Shown piece after piece: positions 44,224 through 52,654 of a stretch of DNA of 64,000 bases (positions are counted from its first letter, which is position 1; every line of letters starts with the position of its first letter). The notes under the pieces are model-generated. The model saw nothing but the letters and a program-made list of their open reading frames with translations, made no database searches and was not told the origin of the DNA. Both the position numbers and the translations under genes were made by a program. The DNA is taken from NCBI RefSeq assembly GCF_003148475.1, contig NZ_QGGG01000001.1, forward strand, positions 124,001 through 188,000. Reading direction: 5' to 3'. Source of the DNA: Pseudaminobacter salicylatoxidans. Lineage in GTDB: Bacteria > Pseudomonadota > Alphaproteobacteria > Rhizobiales > Rhizobiaceae.

Positions 44224-45462
44224 ATGACCGATGACGTACCACATCTCATGACCGACGACATGCTGCACGTTATGAAGTGGCATAACGGCGAGAAGGACTA
44301 TTCGCCCTTCTCCGATGCCGAGATGGCGCGCCGGCAAAATGACGTGCGCGGCTGGATGGCCAGGAATGATGTCGATGCGGCGCTGTTCACGTCCTACCAC
44401 TGCATCAACTACTATTCGGGCTGGCTCTACTGCTATTTCGGCCGTAAATACGGCATGGTCATCGACCACAACAACGCCACCACCATTTCGGCCGGCATCG
44501 ACGGCGGGCAGCCATGGCGCCGCAGCTTCGGCGACAACATCACCTATACCGACTGGCGGCGTGACAATTTCTACCGCGCCGTGCGCCAGTTGACGCCGGG
44601 CGCCAAGCGCGTCGGCATCGAGTTCGACCATGTCACGCTCGATTTCCGCCGCCAGCTCGAGGAGGCGCTGCCGGGCGTCGAGTTCGTCGATGTCGGCCAG
44701 CCTTCGATGTGGATGCGCACAATCAAGTCGGCCGAGGAACACAAGCTGATCCGCGAGGGCGCGCGCGTCTGCGACGTCGGCGGCGCGGCCTGCGTGGCCG
44801 CGGTCAAGGCCGGCGTGCCGGAGCATGAGGTGGCCATTGCCACCACCAACGCCATGATCCGGGAAATCGCCAAGTCGTTCCCCTTCGTGGAACTGATGGA
44901 CAGCTGGACCTGGTTCCAGTCCGGCATCAATACCGATGGCGCGCATAACCCGGTCACCAACCGCATCGTGCAGTCGGGTGACATCCTCTCGCTCAACACG
45001 TTCCCGATGATCTTCGGCTACTACACCGCGCTCGAGCGCACCCTGTTCTGCGATCATGTCGATGACGCCAGCCTCGACATCTGGGAGAAGAACGTGGCTG
45101 TCCATCGCCGCGGGCTCGAACTCATCAAGCCGGGCGCGCGCTGCAAGGACATCGCGCTTGAGCTCAACGAGATGTATCGCGAATGGGACCTGCTGAAATA
45201 CCGTTCGTTCGGCTACGGCCATTCCTTCGGGGTGCTGTGCCACTATTACGGCCGCGAGGCGGGCGTGGAGCTGCGCGAGGATATCGACACCGTGCTGGAA
45301 CCCGGCATGGTGGTGTCGATGGAACCCATGGTGATGCTGCCGGAAGGCACGCCGGGCGCCGGCGGCTATCGCGAGCACGACATCCTCATCGTGCAGGAGG
45401 ACGGTGCCGAGAACATCACCGGCTTCCCCTTCGGCCCCGAGCACAACATCATCAGGAACTGA
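44224..45462 (+). CDS. Creatinase (creatine amidinohydrolase)
   Basis: Hydrolyses creatine to sarcosine and urea (EC 3.5.3.3). It has 412 residues; Pseudomonas creatinase has about 403. Near-identical stretches to that enzyme, as I remember it, include INYYSGWLYC, IDGGQPWRR, WFQSGINTDGAHNPVT, GYYTALERTLF, FGYGHSFG, HYYGREAG and EDIDTVLEPGMVVSMEPMV. The residues matching the known catalytic set (F62, R64, H232, E262, R335, E358) are F72, R74, H241, E271, R344 and E367. It is a metal-free pita-bread (M24) fold, homodimeric and cytoplasmic. ATG 44224 follows GGAGGAG. The creatininase gene is convergent 0.4 kb away. Confidence 0.95.
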   Translation: MTDDVPHLMTDDMLHVMKWHNGEKDYSPFSDAEMARRQNDVRGWMARNDVDAALFTSYHCINYYSGWLYCYFGRKYGMVIDHNNATTISAGIDGGQPWRRSFGDNITYTDWRRDNFYRAVRQLTPGAKRVGIEFDHVTLDFRRQLEEALPGVEFVDVGQPSMWMRTIKSAEEHKLIREGARVCDVGGAACVAAVKAGVPEHEVAIATTNAMIREIAKSFPFVELMDSWTWFQSGINTDGAHNPVTNRIVQSGDILSLNTFPMIFGYYTALERTLFCDHVDDASLDIWEKNVAVHRRGLELIKPGARCKDIALELNEMYREWDLLKYRSFGYGHSFGVLCHYYGREAGVELREDIDTVLEPGMVVSMEPMVMLPEGTPGAGGYREHDILIVQEDGAENITGFPFGPEHNIIRN

Positions 45463-45480
45463 CGGGATCGGAGGCTTATC

Positions 45481-45705
45481 GTGGGCTTCCATATTCCTCA
45501 CGACTGGCCGGATCGGTGGATGGACAAGCCGTCCGTCCACCGTCGCCCGGCACCGGGCCTGGGCGCGGCAGATTTGTCGCGCCTTGCCGCGCAGGTCATT
45601 GCCGCGATGTGCAAGCATGTTTCCAAGCCAACAGGAGCGCCCGTGCCTGATGGGCGCAAAGCCGACCGGAAGCGCGGACTTGACATGCCGTGGCGATCTT
45701 TCTGA
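45481..45705 (+). CDS. Small hypothetical protein downstream of creatinase
   Basis: A 74-codon frame with a GTG start and GGAGG seven bases before it, 18 bases after the creatinase stop and just before the terminator at 45715. The product is basic and Trp/Pro-rich at the N-terminus (FHIPHDWPDRWMDKPSVHRR). I recognise no family. Ribosome site and operon position support it; the lack of known homology argues caution. Confidence 0.35.
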   Translation: MGFHIPHDWPDRWMDKPSVHRRPAPGLGAADLSRLAAQVIAAMCKHVSKPTGAPVPDGRKADRKRGLDMPWRSF

Positions 45706-45714
45706 TTGGACATC

Positions 45715-45741
45715 AAAAGCCGCGGGGACACCGCGGCTTTT
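45715..45741 (+). terminator. Rho-independent terminator
   Basis: AAAAGCCGCGG (45715-45725) and CCGCGGCTTTT (45731-45741) form a perfect 11-bp stem with a 5-base loop ending in TTTT. It closes the creatinase unit; by symmetry (AAAA on the other side) it may work in both directions against the convergent creatininase transcript. Confidence 0.8.
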
Positions 45742-45779
45742 CATACGGAAAACGTCTTGCAATCTAAGTGCTTGACCCC

Positions 45780-45838
45780 AGTCCGAAGGACCGCGTCAGC
45801 GAAAAGTGGAAATCGGTTTTCGCAAACGTCATCGGACT
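45780..45838. repeat. Nested palindromic repeat, rhizobial intergenic type
   Basis: Outer arms AGTCCGA (45780-45786) and TCGGACT (45832-45838) enclose inner arms GCGAAAA (45799-45805) and TTTTCGC (45817-45823) around GTGGAAATCGG. The core (CGAAAAGTGGAAATCGGTTT) resembles palindromic elements scattered between genes in Mesorhizobium, Brucella and relatives, as I recall them. It lies directly at the creatininase stop. A related element is at 58972-58999. Confidence 0.6.
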
Positions 45839-46618
45839 CTAACGCGGAAATTCGGTTTCCAGAGCCTTGACTATGCCATCGGCGCAGACCTGAAGCAGGA
45901 TCTCGCCTTTTTCGGCCGAGGCTTCCTTCGGCGAGGACAGCGTGCCGCTGGCGGGCGTCCATTCCGGCTTGGGCGGATAGACGTCATAGGGCGGGAAGCT
46001 TGCCGGCGCATGGTCGATCGCGCGCTCCAGGCGCACCTGTTCGGGGTAGAGTGCCAGCATCAGGGAAGTTTCCAGCACGCCGCCATGTTCGATCTCCCAA
46101 CCGGGGAAACCCTTCGGGTAAAGCCGGTTGATCGTGTCCTTGTCGACGAAATCCCAATAGGAAAGCACGACGACCTTCATGTCGTCGATGCCGCTCCATT
46201 TGAGCTCGCGCAGCGCCAGATCGATGCCTTCGATGATGAACCAGGAATTCTCGAAATGCCCGTTGAACAGGCAGATGCGGCGTACGCCGTGGCGGGCGAA
46301 TTCCTTCAGGACGTCGCGTAGCGCCGCAACCAGTGTGGCGCCGTCGAGGCTGGTGGTGCCCGGCAAGTGATTGCCGCCGCCGGATTTCTGATGCGACTTG
46401 TAGCCATAAGTGAAGGGCGGGGCGACCAGCGCGCCGATGCGGCTTGCCACGCGGCGCGCGAACTCGACGGGCAAAAGCACATCGACATTCATCGGCATGT
46501 GGTGGCCGTGCTGTTCCATCGAGCCGATCGGCAGCAGGATCGGCGTGTCTCCCCCTCGCACCCTGGCGTCATAGTCGGCCCAGGAAAGCTCGGCTGCGAA
46601 AACGGACTGCTCAGGCAT
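45839..46618 (-). CDS. crnA: Creatininase (creatinine amidohydrolase)
   Basis: Opens the creatinine ring to creatine (EC 3.5.2.10). 259 residues, as in the Pseudomonas enzyme. The binuclear metal ligands are all present in the expected places: E35 and H37 in GSMEQHGHHM, D46 in MNVDVLLP, H121 and E123 in NGHFENSWFI. Other shared stretches are GYKSHQKSGGGNHLPGTTSL, VVLSYWDFVD and IEHGGVLETSLMLALYP. ATG 46618 is preferred over 46624 because GGGAG then has proper spacing. Divergent from a LysR gene, 96 bases apart. Confidence 0.95.
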   Translation of the reverse strand: MPEQSVFAAELSWADYDARVRGGDTPILLPIGSMEQHGHHMPMNVDVLLPVEFARRVASRIGALVAPPFTYGYKSHQKSGGGNHLPGTTSLDGATLVAALRDVLKEFARHGVRRICLFNGHFENSWFIIEGIDLALRELKWSGIDDMKVVVLSYWDFVDKDTINRLYPKGFPGWEIEHGGVLETSLMLALYPEQVRLERAIDHAPASFPPYDVYPPKPEWTPASGTLSSPKEASAEKGEILLQVCADGIVKALETEFPR

Positions 46619-46689
46619 GGACATCTCCCATTTTGTCTTGCAGCCAACAATTGAGGCTATTGCGAAGATATGAGAAATTTATAATCGTC

Positions 46690-46705
46690 ATCCTTGTATG
46701 AGGAT
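46690..46705. promoter_or_regulatory. Inverted repeat between creatininase and LysR genes
   Basis: ATCCT-TGTATG-AGGAT, 16 bases, lies in the 96-base divergent gap, ten bases before the LysR ATG. Its size suits a LysR autoregulatory site. The AGGAT half may also serve as the ribosome site. Confidence 0.35.
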
Positions 46706-46714
46706 TTGAAATCC

Positions 46715-47629
46715 ATGCGCAACATCACCAACTTCCAGACCGATCTGCTGCGGACCTTCGTTTCGGTCATCGACCTTGGCGCCTACACCAAGGCCGGCGA
46801 TGTGCTGGGCCGCACCCAGCCGGCGATCTCGCTGCAGATACGCAGGCTGGAGGACCTGGTCGGTGCACCGGTCATCAAACAGGTCGGGCGCACGCTGATG
46901 CTGACCGGCGAGGGCGAGATGCTGTTGAGCTACGCCCGCGAAATATTGCGGCTCAATGACGAAGCGGCGTCCTATTTCAACCGCGCCAAGATTTCGGGCG
47001 TGCTGCGGGTGGGGTTGCCGAACGACTATGCGGTGGCGTTCCTGCAGGGTGTGATCACCGAATATACGCGCCGGCATTCGGAAATCTCGCTGGAGATATA
47101 TTGCGGCTGGAGCGCCGAGATTCTCGACCGGCTGCGTGCCGACGAACTCGACCTTGCCATCGCCATGGTCAACAGCGAAAGGGCGCAATATCTCTCCCGC
47201 ACATGGATCGAGCGGCCGATATGGGCGGCTGCGGAGGGCGTGACCTTCGATCTTGCGGGGAATATTCCCCTTGCCGCCCATCCCGAAGGCTGCGCCTACA
47301 GGGAACGCATGATCCAGGCGCTTGACGCAGCCCGCGTGCGCTGGCGTGTGGCCTATACGGGGCCGGGCATCAGCGGGTTGCAAAATGCCGTCCTCAACGG
47401 TCTCGGCGTCAGCGCGCTCACCCGCTACACGATGCTGCCCGGCATGCGCGAACTGGATGAACGGGACGGCTTTCCGGCACTTGCCGAAATCCGTGTCGGG
47501 CTATTCTACAAGCATCCGCGCCTGTCGGACGCGGGCATCAGGCTGATCAACCACATCATCGCCAGACTGGACGAGGCCGGCGTTTCCGGCGACCTCATGC
47601 GCGCGTCCGGAGAGCTCGATCGGCAATAA
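46715..47629 (+). CDS. LysR-family regulator of the creatinine region
   Basis: A 304-residue regulator with HTH FVSVIDLGAYTKAGDVLGRT, QPAISLQIRRLEDLVGAPVI, and an effector domain from about residue 90 (GVLRVGLPNDYAVAFLQGVI, LDLAIAMVNSE, GISGLQNAVLNGLGVSALTR). ATG 46715 is preferred over a TTG at 46694. It is divergent from creatininase and directly upstream of the PotD-like transporter operon, so it probably controls one or both in response to creatinine or creatine (inference). Confidence 0.85.
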   Translation: MRNITNFQTDLLRTFVSVIDLGAYTKAGDVLGRTQPAISLQIRRLEDLVGAPVIKQVGRTLMLTGEGEMLLSYAREILRLNDEAASYFNRAKISGVLRVGLPNDYAVAFLQGVITEYTRRHSEISLEIYCGWSAEILDRLRADELDLAIAMVNSERAQYLSRTWIERPIWAAAEGVTFDLAGNIPLAAHPEGCAYRERMIQALDAARVRWRVAYTGPGISGLQNAVLNGLGVSALTRYTMLPGMRELDERDGFPALAEIRVGLFYKHPRLSDAGIRLINHIIARLDEAGVSGDLMRASGELDRQ

Positions 47630-47721
47630 GCAGCGTAAATGCGGAAATTATCAGAATTAATTTTCCAAATATATTTGCTCTGCATACCCTTGCGGAAACA
47701 AAACCAAAAAAGGGGAATGCG

Positions 47722-48858
47722 ATGACGATCAAGGGCGTGTTGTCGGGGCCGCGCACCCGGCGCGAAATTCTCAAGGGCGCGAGCGTATTGGGGGGCGGCG
47801 TTCTCGCGATGCCTTACCTTAGCCGGCTCGCTTTCGCCGAGCCCGTAGAGCTTACCATGCTGGCTTGGTACGGCCATGCCGAGCCTGATGTCGTTGCCGA
47901 ATTCGAGGCGGAAAACAACGTCAAGTTCAAGCCGAAATACTATACCGGCGGCGACAATATGCTGGGCCTGATCGCTCAGTCCCCTCCCGGCACCTTCGAC
48001 CTCATCCTGTCCGATGCCGAATATGTGCAGCAGCTCAACGCTGCGGGCTATATCGAGGAACTCGACCCCAAGGACTACAATTTCGACGATTATTTCCCCG
48101 AGTTCCAGCAGTTCCCCGGCCATTGGAAGGATGGCAAGCTCTATTCGGTGCTCACCCGTTTCGGCTTTCTCGGCGTCGCCTACAACACCGAGGCCATCAC
48201 TGAAAAGGAAGCCTCGACCTACAATGTCTATTGGGCGGAGAAGCTGAAGGGCAAGGTCGGGCATTTCGACTGGCATCTGCCCAATCTGGGTCAGATCAGC
48301 CTGCTCAACGGCAATGCCTCGCCCTATGACATAGACGAGGCGGCCTGGAAGGCGGTGCAGGAAAAGACCTTGTCGCTGCGCCCGCAGATCGGTGGCTTCT
48401 TCGACTATGGCGGCACTTTCTCGTCGCTGCAGAACGGCCAGATGCTGGCCATGGCCGGCATCGGCGACTGGATCACCGGTACGCTGGAGCGCAACGGCGC
48501 CAAGGTGCGCAGCGTCATTCCGGAGGAGGGCGGGCTTCAGTTCACCGAATCCTTCTCCATCGGCAAAGGCACCAGGAAAGCGGAGCTGGCCAGGAAGTGG
48601 ATCCAGTACATCACCTCGCCCAAGGGGCAGGTGAAGTCGGCCAATATGGCGGCCTATCCCTGCCTCATCCCCAACAAGAAGGGCTGGGAGCTTCTGGCCA
48701 AGGAAACGCCCGAGGAGGCCAAGCGGCAGGGCATGCTGCTCAATGAGCACAACGCCATGGATCTGATCCGCGACGGCCGCATCAAATACCGCCAGCTACC
48801 GGTACAGCAAAGCCTTGAGGACTGGAACGATTTCTGGTCCGAATACAAGGGCTCGTAG
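47722..48858 (+). CDS. PotD-like ABC substrate-binding protein, candidate creatinine/creatine receptor
   Basis: Periplasmic receptor of the spermidine/putrescine (SBP family 8) class, 378 residues. The leader GPRTRREILKGASVLGGGVL has a Tat RR motif. Family signs: FEAENNVKFKPKYYTGGDNM, FDLILSDAEYVQQLNAAGYI, YSVLTRFGFLGVAYNTEAIT, GGTFSSLQNGQMLAMAGIGD. Starts at ATG 47722 with AGGGG upstream. First gene of an operon lying between creatininase/LysR and the sarcosine oxidase genes; the ligand is therefore probably creatinine, creatine or a related guanidino compound. Confidence 0.82.
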   Translation: MTIKGVLSGPRTRREILKGASVLGGGVLAMPYLSRLAFAEPVELTMLAWYGHAEPDVVAEFEAENNVKFKPKYYTGGDNMLGLIAQSPPGTFDLILSDAEYVQQLNAAGYIEELDPKDYNFDDYFPEFQQFPGHWKDGKLYSVLTRFGFLGVAYNTEAITEKEASTYNVYWAEKLKGKVGHFDWHLPNLGQISLLNGNASPYDIDEAAWKAVQEKTLSLRPQIGGFFDYGGTFSSLQNGQMLAMAGIGDWITGTLERNGAKVRSVIPEEGGLQFTESFSIGKGTRKAELARKWIQYITSPKGQVKSANMAAYPCLIPNKKGWELLAKETPEEAKRQGMLLNEHNAMDLIRDGRIKYRQLPVQQSLEDWNDFWSEYKGS

Positions 48859-48983
48859 CTTGCAGGGCCGTTAAGGCTTCAGCATTGTGAGCATCGGGGC
48901 GCGGGCGTTCGCGTCTGCCCCCAACCGGCAATTCCTGCACGGTGTGGGCCGAGCAGACGTGCCAACAATCTGGACCCCACGCG

Positions 48984-49829
48984 ATGCGGAAATCGATCAC
49001 ACTTTACGGACTGACCTTTTCGCTGCCGATGCTGGTCTGGCAGGCCCTGTTCTTCCTGGCGCCGCTGCTCTTCCTGATCGCGCTGAGCTTCTGGACGGTC
49101 AGGAACTTCCGGATGGAGCCCGACTTCGACACCGTCAACTGGGTGCGTATGCTCGGCCGCGGGGTCTTCTGGGACGCCTATCTGCGTACCTTCGGGCTGG
49201 CGACCGCCGCCGCCGTCATCACCAGCGCGCTCGCCTTTCCCTGCGCCTATGCCATTTCCTTCAAGCTGTCGGAAACGGCGCGCCGCTGGGCCATCTTCCT
49301 GATGGTCATCCCGTTTTTCACCAGCTATCTGGTGCGCGTCTATTCCTGGCAGATATTCCTGTCGGACAACGGCATCATAAACGCCTTGTTCGCCAAGGTC
49401 GGGCTGGGGCCATATGGCATGCTCAACTCCAATTTCGGGACCATGGTCGGCTATCTGACACTGAGCTTCCCGCTGGTTGTCCTGTTGCAGCTCTTCAGCC
49501 TGATCTTCGTCGACAGGACGCTGATCGAGGCTGCGCACAATCTGCGCTGTGGCCGGCTGCGCACGGTGTTCGAGGTCGTCGTGCCGTCGGCCAGGGTCGG
49601 CCTCGTAATCGCGGCGCTGTTCTGTTTCATCCTGACATTCGGTGACTTCGTGAGCCCGCTTTATCTCGGCGGCGGCGACCCGCCCACGCTGTCGATCCTG
49701 ATCACCGACACCACCAAGTCCGGCCAGCAGTGGCCGCGGGCGGCGGTGATTGCCCTGACGATGATCGCAACGCTGCTCGCGGTCGCCTTTGCCGCGGTGA
49801 GCTACGCCTACAGGGAGCGCGGACGATGA
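48984..49829 (+). CDS. PotB-like ABC permease
   Basis: Permease of 281 residues with about six spans (LFFLAPLLFLIALSFWTVRN, WAIFLMVIPFFTSYLVRVYS). The EAA loop is IEAAHNLRCGRLRTVFEVVV. The ATG at 48984 has only a weak ribosome site; a GTG at 48942 is the alternative. The 125 bases before it contain a weak GGGGC/GCCCC stem near 48896-48921. It overlaps the next gene by four bases (ATGA). Confidence 0.85.
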   Translation: MRKSITLYGLTFSLPMLVWQALFFLAPLLFLIALSFWTVRNFRMEPDFDTVNWVRMLGRGVFWDAYLRTFGLATAAAVITSALAFPCAYAISFKLSETARRWAIFLMVIPFFTSYLVRVYSWQIFLSDNGIINALFAKVGLGPYGMLNSNFGTMVGYLTLSFPLVVLLQLFSLIFVDRTLIEAAHNLRCGRLRTVFEVVVPSARVGLVIAALFCFILTFGDFVSPLYLGGGDPPTLSILITDTTKSGQQWPRAAVIALTMIATLLAVAFAAVSYAYRERGR

Positions 49830-50662
49830 ACGACTTCAACCGCAACCGGCTGATCGACTGGGCGCTGAAGCTTTACGTGCTGCTGGCCTTCGCCTTCATC
49901 TTCGCGCCGATCGCCGCCAGCTTTGTCTTCTCGTTCAATGTGGATCGCTTTCCGTCGCTTCCGCTCGGGGGCTTCTCCACGATATGGTATGAGGCGGTAT
50001 TCAACGATCCGCTGGTATGGGAAGGGCTGCGCAACACGCTGATCGTGGGCATCGTCGTGTCTGTGCTGGCGACGGCCATAGGTTTCGGCGCGGCCTATAC
50101 CGATTTCCGCTACAAGTTCTTCGGCAAGACCTTTTATCTGGCGCTGGCTCTTCTGCCGCCGACCATCCCCGTGGTCATCCTCGGCCTGGCGATGCTGGCG
50201 TTCCTGTCCAACATCAGCCTGTCGGGAGGCATTCACTCGGTCATCATCGCCCATGTGGTGATGTGCGCGCCCTTCGCCATGGCGATCGTTCGCCTCAGGC
50301 TGTCGCAGATGGATCCGTCGCTGGAGGCGGCGGCGTGGAATCTCGGCGCGTCGGAGTGGAAGGCGATGCGCCATGTCATCATCCCCTTCTGCAAGCCGGC
50401 GATCTTTGCCGCGCTGTTCATCACCATGGCGGTGTCCTTCGACGAATTCGCGGTTGCCTGGTTCGTCTCGGGGCTCAACGAGACCTTGCCGGTCAAGGTG
50501 CTCGGCTTCCTCCAGGGTCAGGTCAGCCCACGTATCAACGTCATCGGCACTTTCGTCTTCATCATCTCGATGACGCTGGTGGTGCTTGCCCAGATACTGC
50601 TCATGAAACGCAGTGCCGCGCCCAAGGTCGCGGCAGTACCAGCCGGAGTAACCCAGTCATGA
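49826..50662 (+). CDS. PotC-like ABC permease
   Basis: Second permease, 278 residues (LYVLLAFAFIFAPIAASFVF, FYLALALLPPTIPVVILGLA; EAA loop LEAAAWNLGASEWKAMRHVI). It forms a heterodimer with the PotB-like subunit. Its stop overlaps the ATPase start (ATGA). Confidence 0.87.
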   Translation: MNDFNRNRLIDWALKLYVLLAFAFIFAPIAASFVFSFNVDRFPSLPLGGFSTIWYEAVFNDPLVWEGLRNTLIVGIVVSVLATAIGFGAAYTDFRYKFFGKTFYLALALLPPTIPVVILGLAMLAFLSNISLSGGIHSVIIAHVVMCAPFAMAIVRLRLSQMDPSLEAAAWNLGASEWKAMRHVIIPFCKPAIFAALFITMAVSFDEFAVAWFVSGLNETLPVKVLGFLQGQVSPRINVIGTFVFIISMTLVVLAQILLMKRSAAPKVAAVPAGVTQS

Positions 50663-51753
50663 CCGACCAGCCCCTCGTCGTCTTCGACGGTGTCGTCAAG
50701 AGGTTTGGAAGCTTCGTCGCCGTCGAGAAGATGAACTTTGAAATCCGCAAGGGTGAGTTTCTCGCAATCATGGGTTCCAGCGGCTGCGGCAAGACCACGA
50801 CGCTGCGCATGCTGGCCGGGTTGGAAGCACCGAGCGAGGGCGAAATCCGCCTTGCCGGCAAGCGCATCAACGACCTGCCGACCTGGCAGCGCGACACGCC
50901 GATGGTGTGGCAAAGCCTGGCGCTGTTCCCGTTCCTGACGGTTCGCGAGAATGTGGAGTTCAGCCTGCGCATGCGCGGCATCGGAAGGTCGGAGCGCCGC
51001 AAGCGTGTCGATATGTGGCTGGAGCGCATGCAGATCACCGAGTTCGCCGATCGCAATGTGGCGCATCTGTCCGGCGGCCAGCGCCAGCGCGTCGCGCTCG
51101 CCCGGTCGCTGGTGACGGAGCCGGAAATCCTACTGCTCGACGAGCCCCTGTCCGCGCTCGACGCGCATCTCAAGGTGCGCATGCAGACGGTGCTATCCAA
51201 CTTGCAGCGCGAGCTTGGCATCACCTTCGTCTATGTCACGCACAGCCAGTCGGAAGCGTTCTCGATGGCCGACCGTGTCGTCATCATGAGTCGCGGCCGC
51301 ATCGAGCAGATTGGCAACCCGCAGGAAATCTATCGCGCCCCGCACACGAAGTTCGTAGCCGAATTCCTGGGTTCTTCGAACATCTTCGCCGGCAATGTCT
51401 CCTACGTGAACGGCAAGTCGGTGAAGATCGCCACGCCGGCGGGCGAATTCATCGTGCTGCCCAATGCCGCCCGGCCGCTGGTCAAGGGCGACAAGGCGAC
51501 CTTCGTGGTGTCGGACGACCGCATCCATCTGAGCAACGAGCCGCCTGCGGATGGCTATAACGGCATGCAGGCATCGGTCGTGGGCGAGGAGTTCGTCGGT
51601 GCCACGGCGGTGATCCATCTGGAAGGCGCCGAGCGCGTCGAAATCAAGGCGCAGAAGAGCCACGAGGAACTCGAGCAGCTCAATCTGGAGCCGGGTGTAC
51701 GTGTCTGGGTGTCGTGGCGCCCGGATGCCACACATATCCTGCCGGGCGAATAG
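50659..51753 (+). CDS. PotA-like ABC transporter ATPase
   Basis: ATPase of 364 residues: Walker A GSSGCGKTT, Q-loop MVWQSLALFPFLTVRENV (Trp in place of the usual Phe), signature LSGGQRQRVALARSL, Walker B ILLLDEPLSALDAHLKV and FVYVTHSQSEAFSMADRVVI. A C-terminal TOBE domain spans about residues 280-360. Last gene of the PotABCD-like operon. Confidence 0.9.
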   Translation: MTDQPLVVFDGVVKRFGSFVAVEKMNFEIRKGEFLAIMGSSGCGKTTTLRMLAGLEAPSEGEIRLAGKRINDLPTWQRDTPMVWQSLALFPFLTVRENVEFSLRMRGIGRSERRKRVDMWLERMQITEFADRNVAHLSGGQRQRVALARSLVTEPEILLLDEPLSALDAHLKVRMQTVLSNLQRELGITFVYVTHSQSEAFSMADRVVIMSRGRIEQIGNPQEIYRAPHTKFVAEFLGSSNIFAGNVSYVNGKSVKIATPAGEFIVLPNAARPLVKGDKATFVVSDDRIHLSNEPPADGYNGMQASVVGEEFVGATAVIHLEGAERVEIKAQKSHEELEQLNLEPGVRVWVSWRPDATHILPGE

Positions 51754-51777
51754 GGGAGTTGCAGCGGCAGGGAACGT

Positions 51778-52581
51778 TTATGACCAGATGTGGAAGTGAC
51801 GTTGCATATATGAGATGCATTGCTGGTTGGCTTCCAGGCGGCCGGCACCATCGATCGTTGCATCGAAAAGGGCGTCAAGGTCATTTGCGGACGTAGCGGC
51901 CGGCCTTTCAAAGCCGGCAGGCAGCCAGATGCCGATACCCCTGGCCGCCAGAAGCCCGGAAAGCCAATAGTCATCCACCGTCCACAGCACGTCCGGTATG
52001 TCGAACGCCCGATCGTCAAAAAAACGCGGACGGACAACCGCGCCACCATAGCCTTGCAGAACATCGACATAGCCGGGCTTTGCGATAATCACGGGTTCCG
52101 GACGCGGATAGACGTTCCCTTTGGTAATCCGATGATAAATTCGGTGGGCGCGATACTTGACGGTGCGCCTTGCCCGCACCGCGCGCGGCTGCCTGGAGCG
52201 GGCAGATGCGGGAAGGTCCTTGCCGATTACGGCGACGCAGTCTTCCGGTCTGGCGGATTGTTCGGAAAGCAATCGCTCGGCCCACCCGGCCTGATAGATG
52301 CGATCGTCGTCGCAAAACAGGATCTGGGCTTCTGTTTCGCGAAGTGACTGTATGGTGAACAAGACTTTCGATGCCGGTCCGAGATCGTCATCCGGTCGGA
52401 TGATCTTGATGCGGTCAGGAACGTCCGGAAGTTCTCCGCTGTATTCGGGGAACCTCCTGTAGGCTCTCGGGATGTAGAGGCGGATTTCGTCCACGCCAGC
52501 CTGTTTTGCAAGGCTGTCGAGCGTGGGGCCGATTTCCTGAAATCGTGGTGGAATAGTGGAGAGCGATATGACGCGTAACAA
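51778..52581 (-). CDS. GT-A glycosyltransferase-like protein
   Basis: A 267-residue protein beginning LRVISLSTIPPRFQEIGPTL, with the GT-A-type motif QILFCDDDRIYQAGWAERLL (DxD) and VLWTVDDYWLSGLLAARGIG, as in small glycosyltransferases of surface polysaccharides. No signal or membrane segment. It is a single minus-strand gene wedged between the PotABCD-like operon and the AraC-type regulator, unrelated in theme. Donor and acceptor unknown. Confidence 0.65.
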   Translation of the reverse strand: MLRVISLSTIPPRFQEIGPTLDSLAKQAGVDEIRLYIPRAYRRFPEYSGELPDVPDRIKIIRPDDDLGPASKVLFTIQSLRETEAQILFCDDDRIYQAGWAERLLSEQSARPEDCVAVIGKDLPASARSRQPRAVRARRTVKYRAHRIYHRITKGNVYPRPEPVIIAKPGYVDVLQGYGGAVVRPRFFDDRAFDIPDVLWTVDDYWLSGLLAARGIGIWLPAGFERPAATSANDLDALFDATIDGAGRLEANQQCISYMQRHFHIWS

Positions 52582-52654
52582 GGCTGTTTTGTTCCTTCGA
52601 TCGGCGCGGATTAGCAGCCAAACCGCGCAAGTTCAATCAACGACCGTGCAAAGT

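Noticed and set aside
44224-45462. Creatinase as a generic Xaa-Pro peptidase (M24)
   Set aside because: The M24 metal ligands are absent, and the creatinase-specific residues and long near-identical stretches are present.
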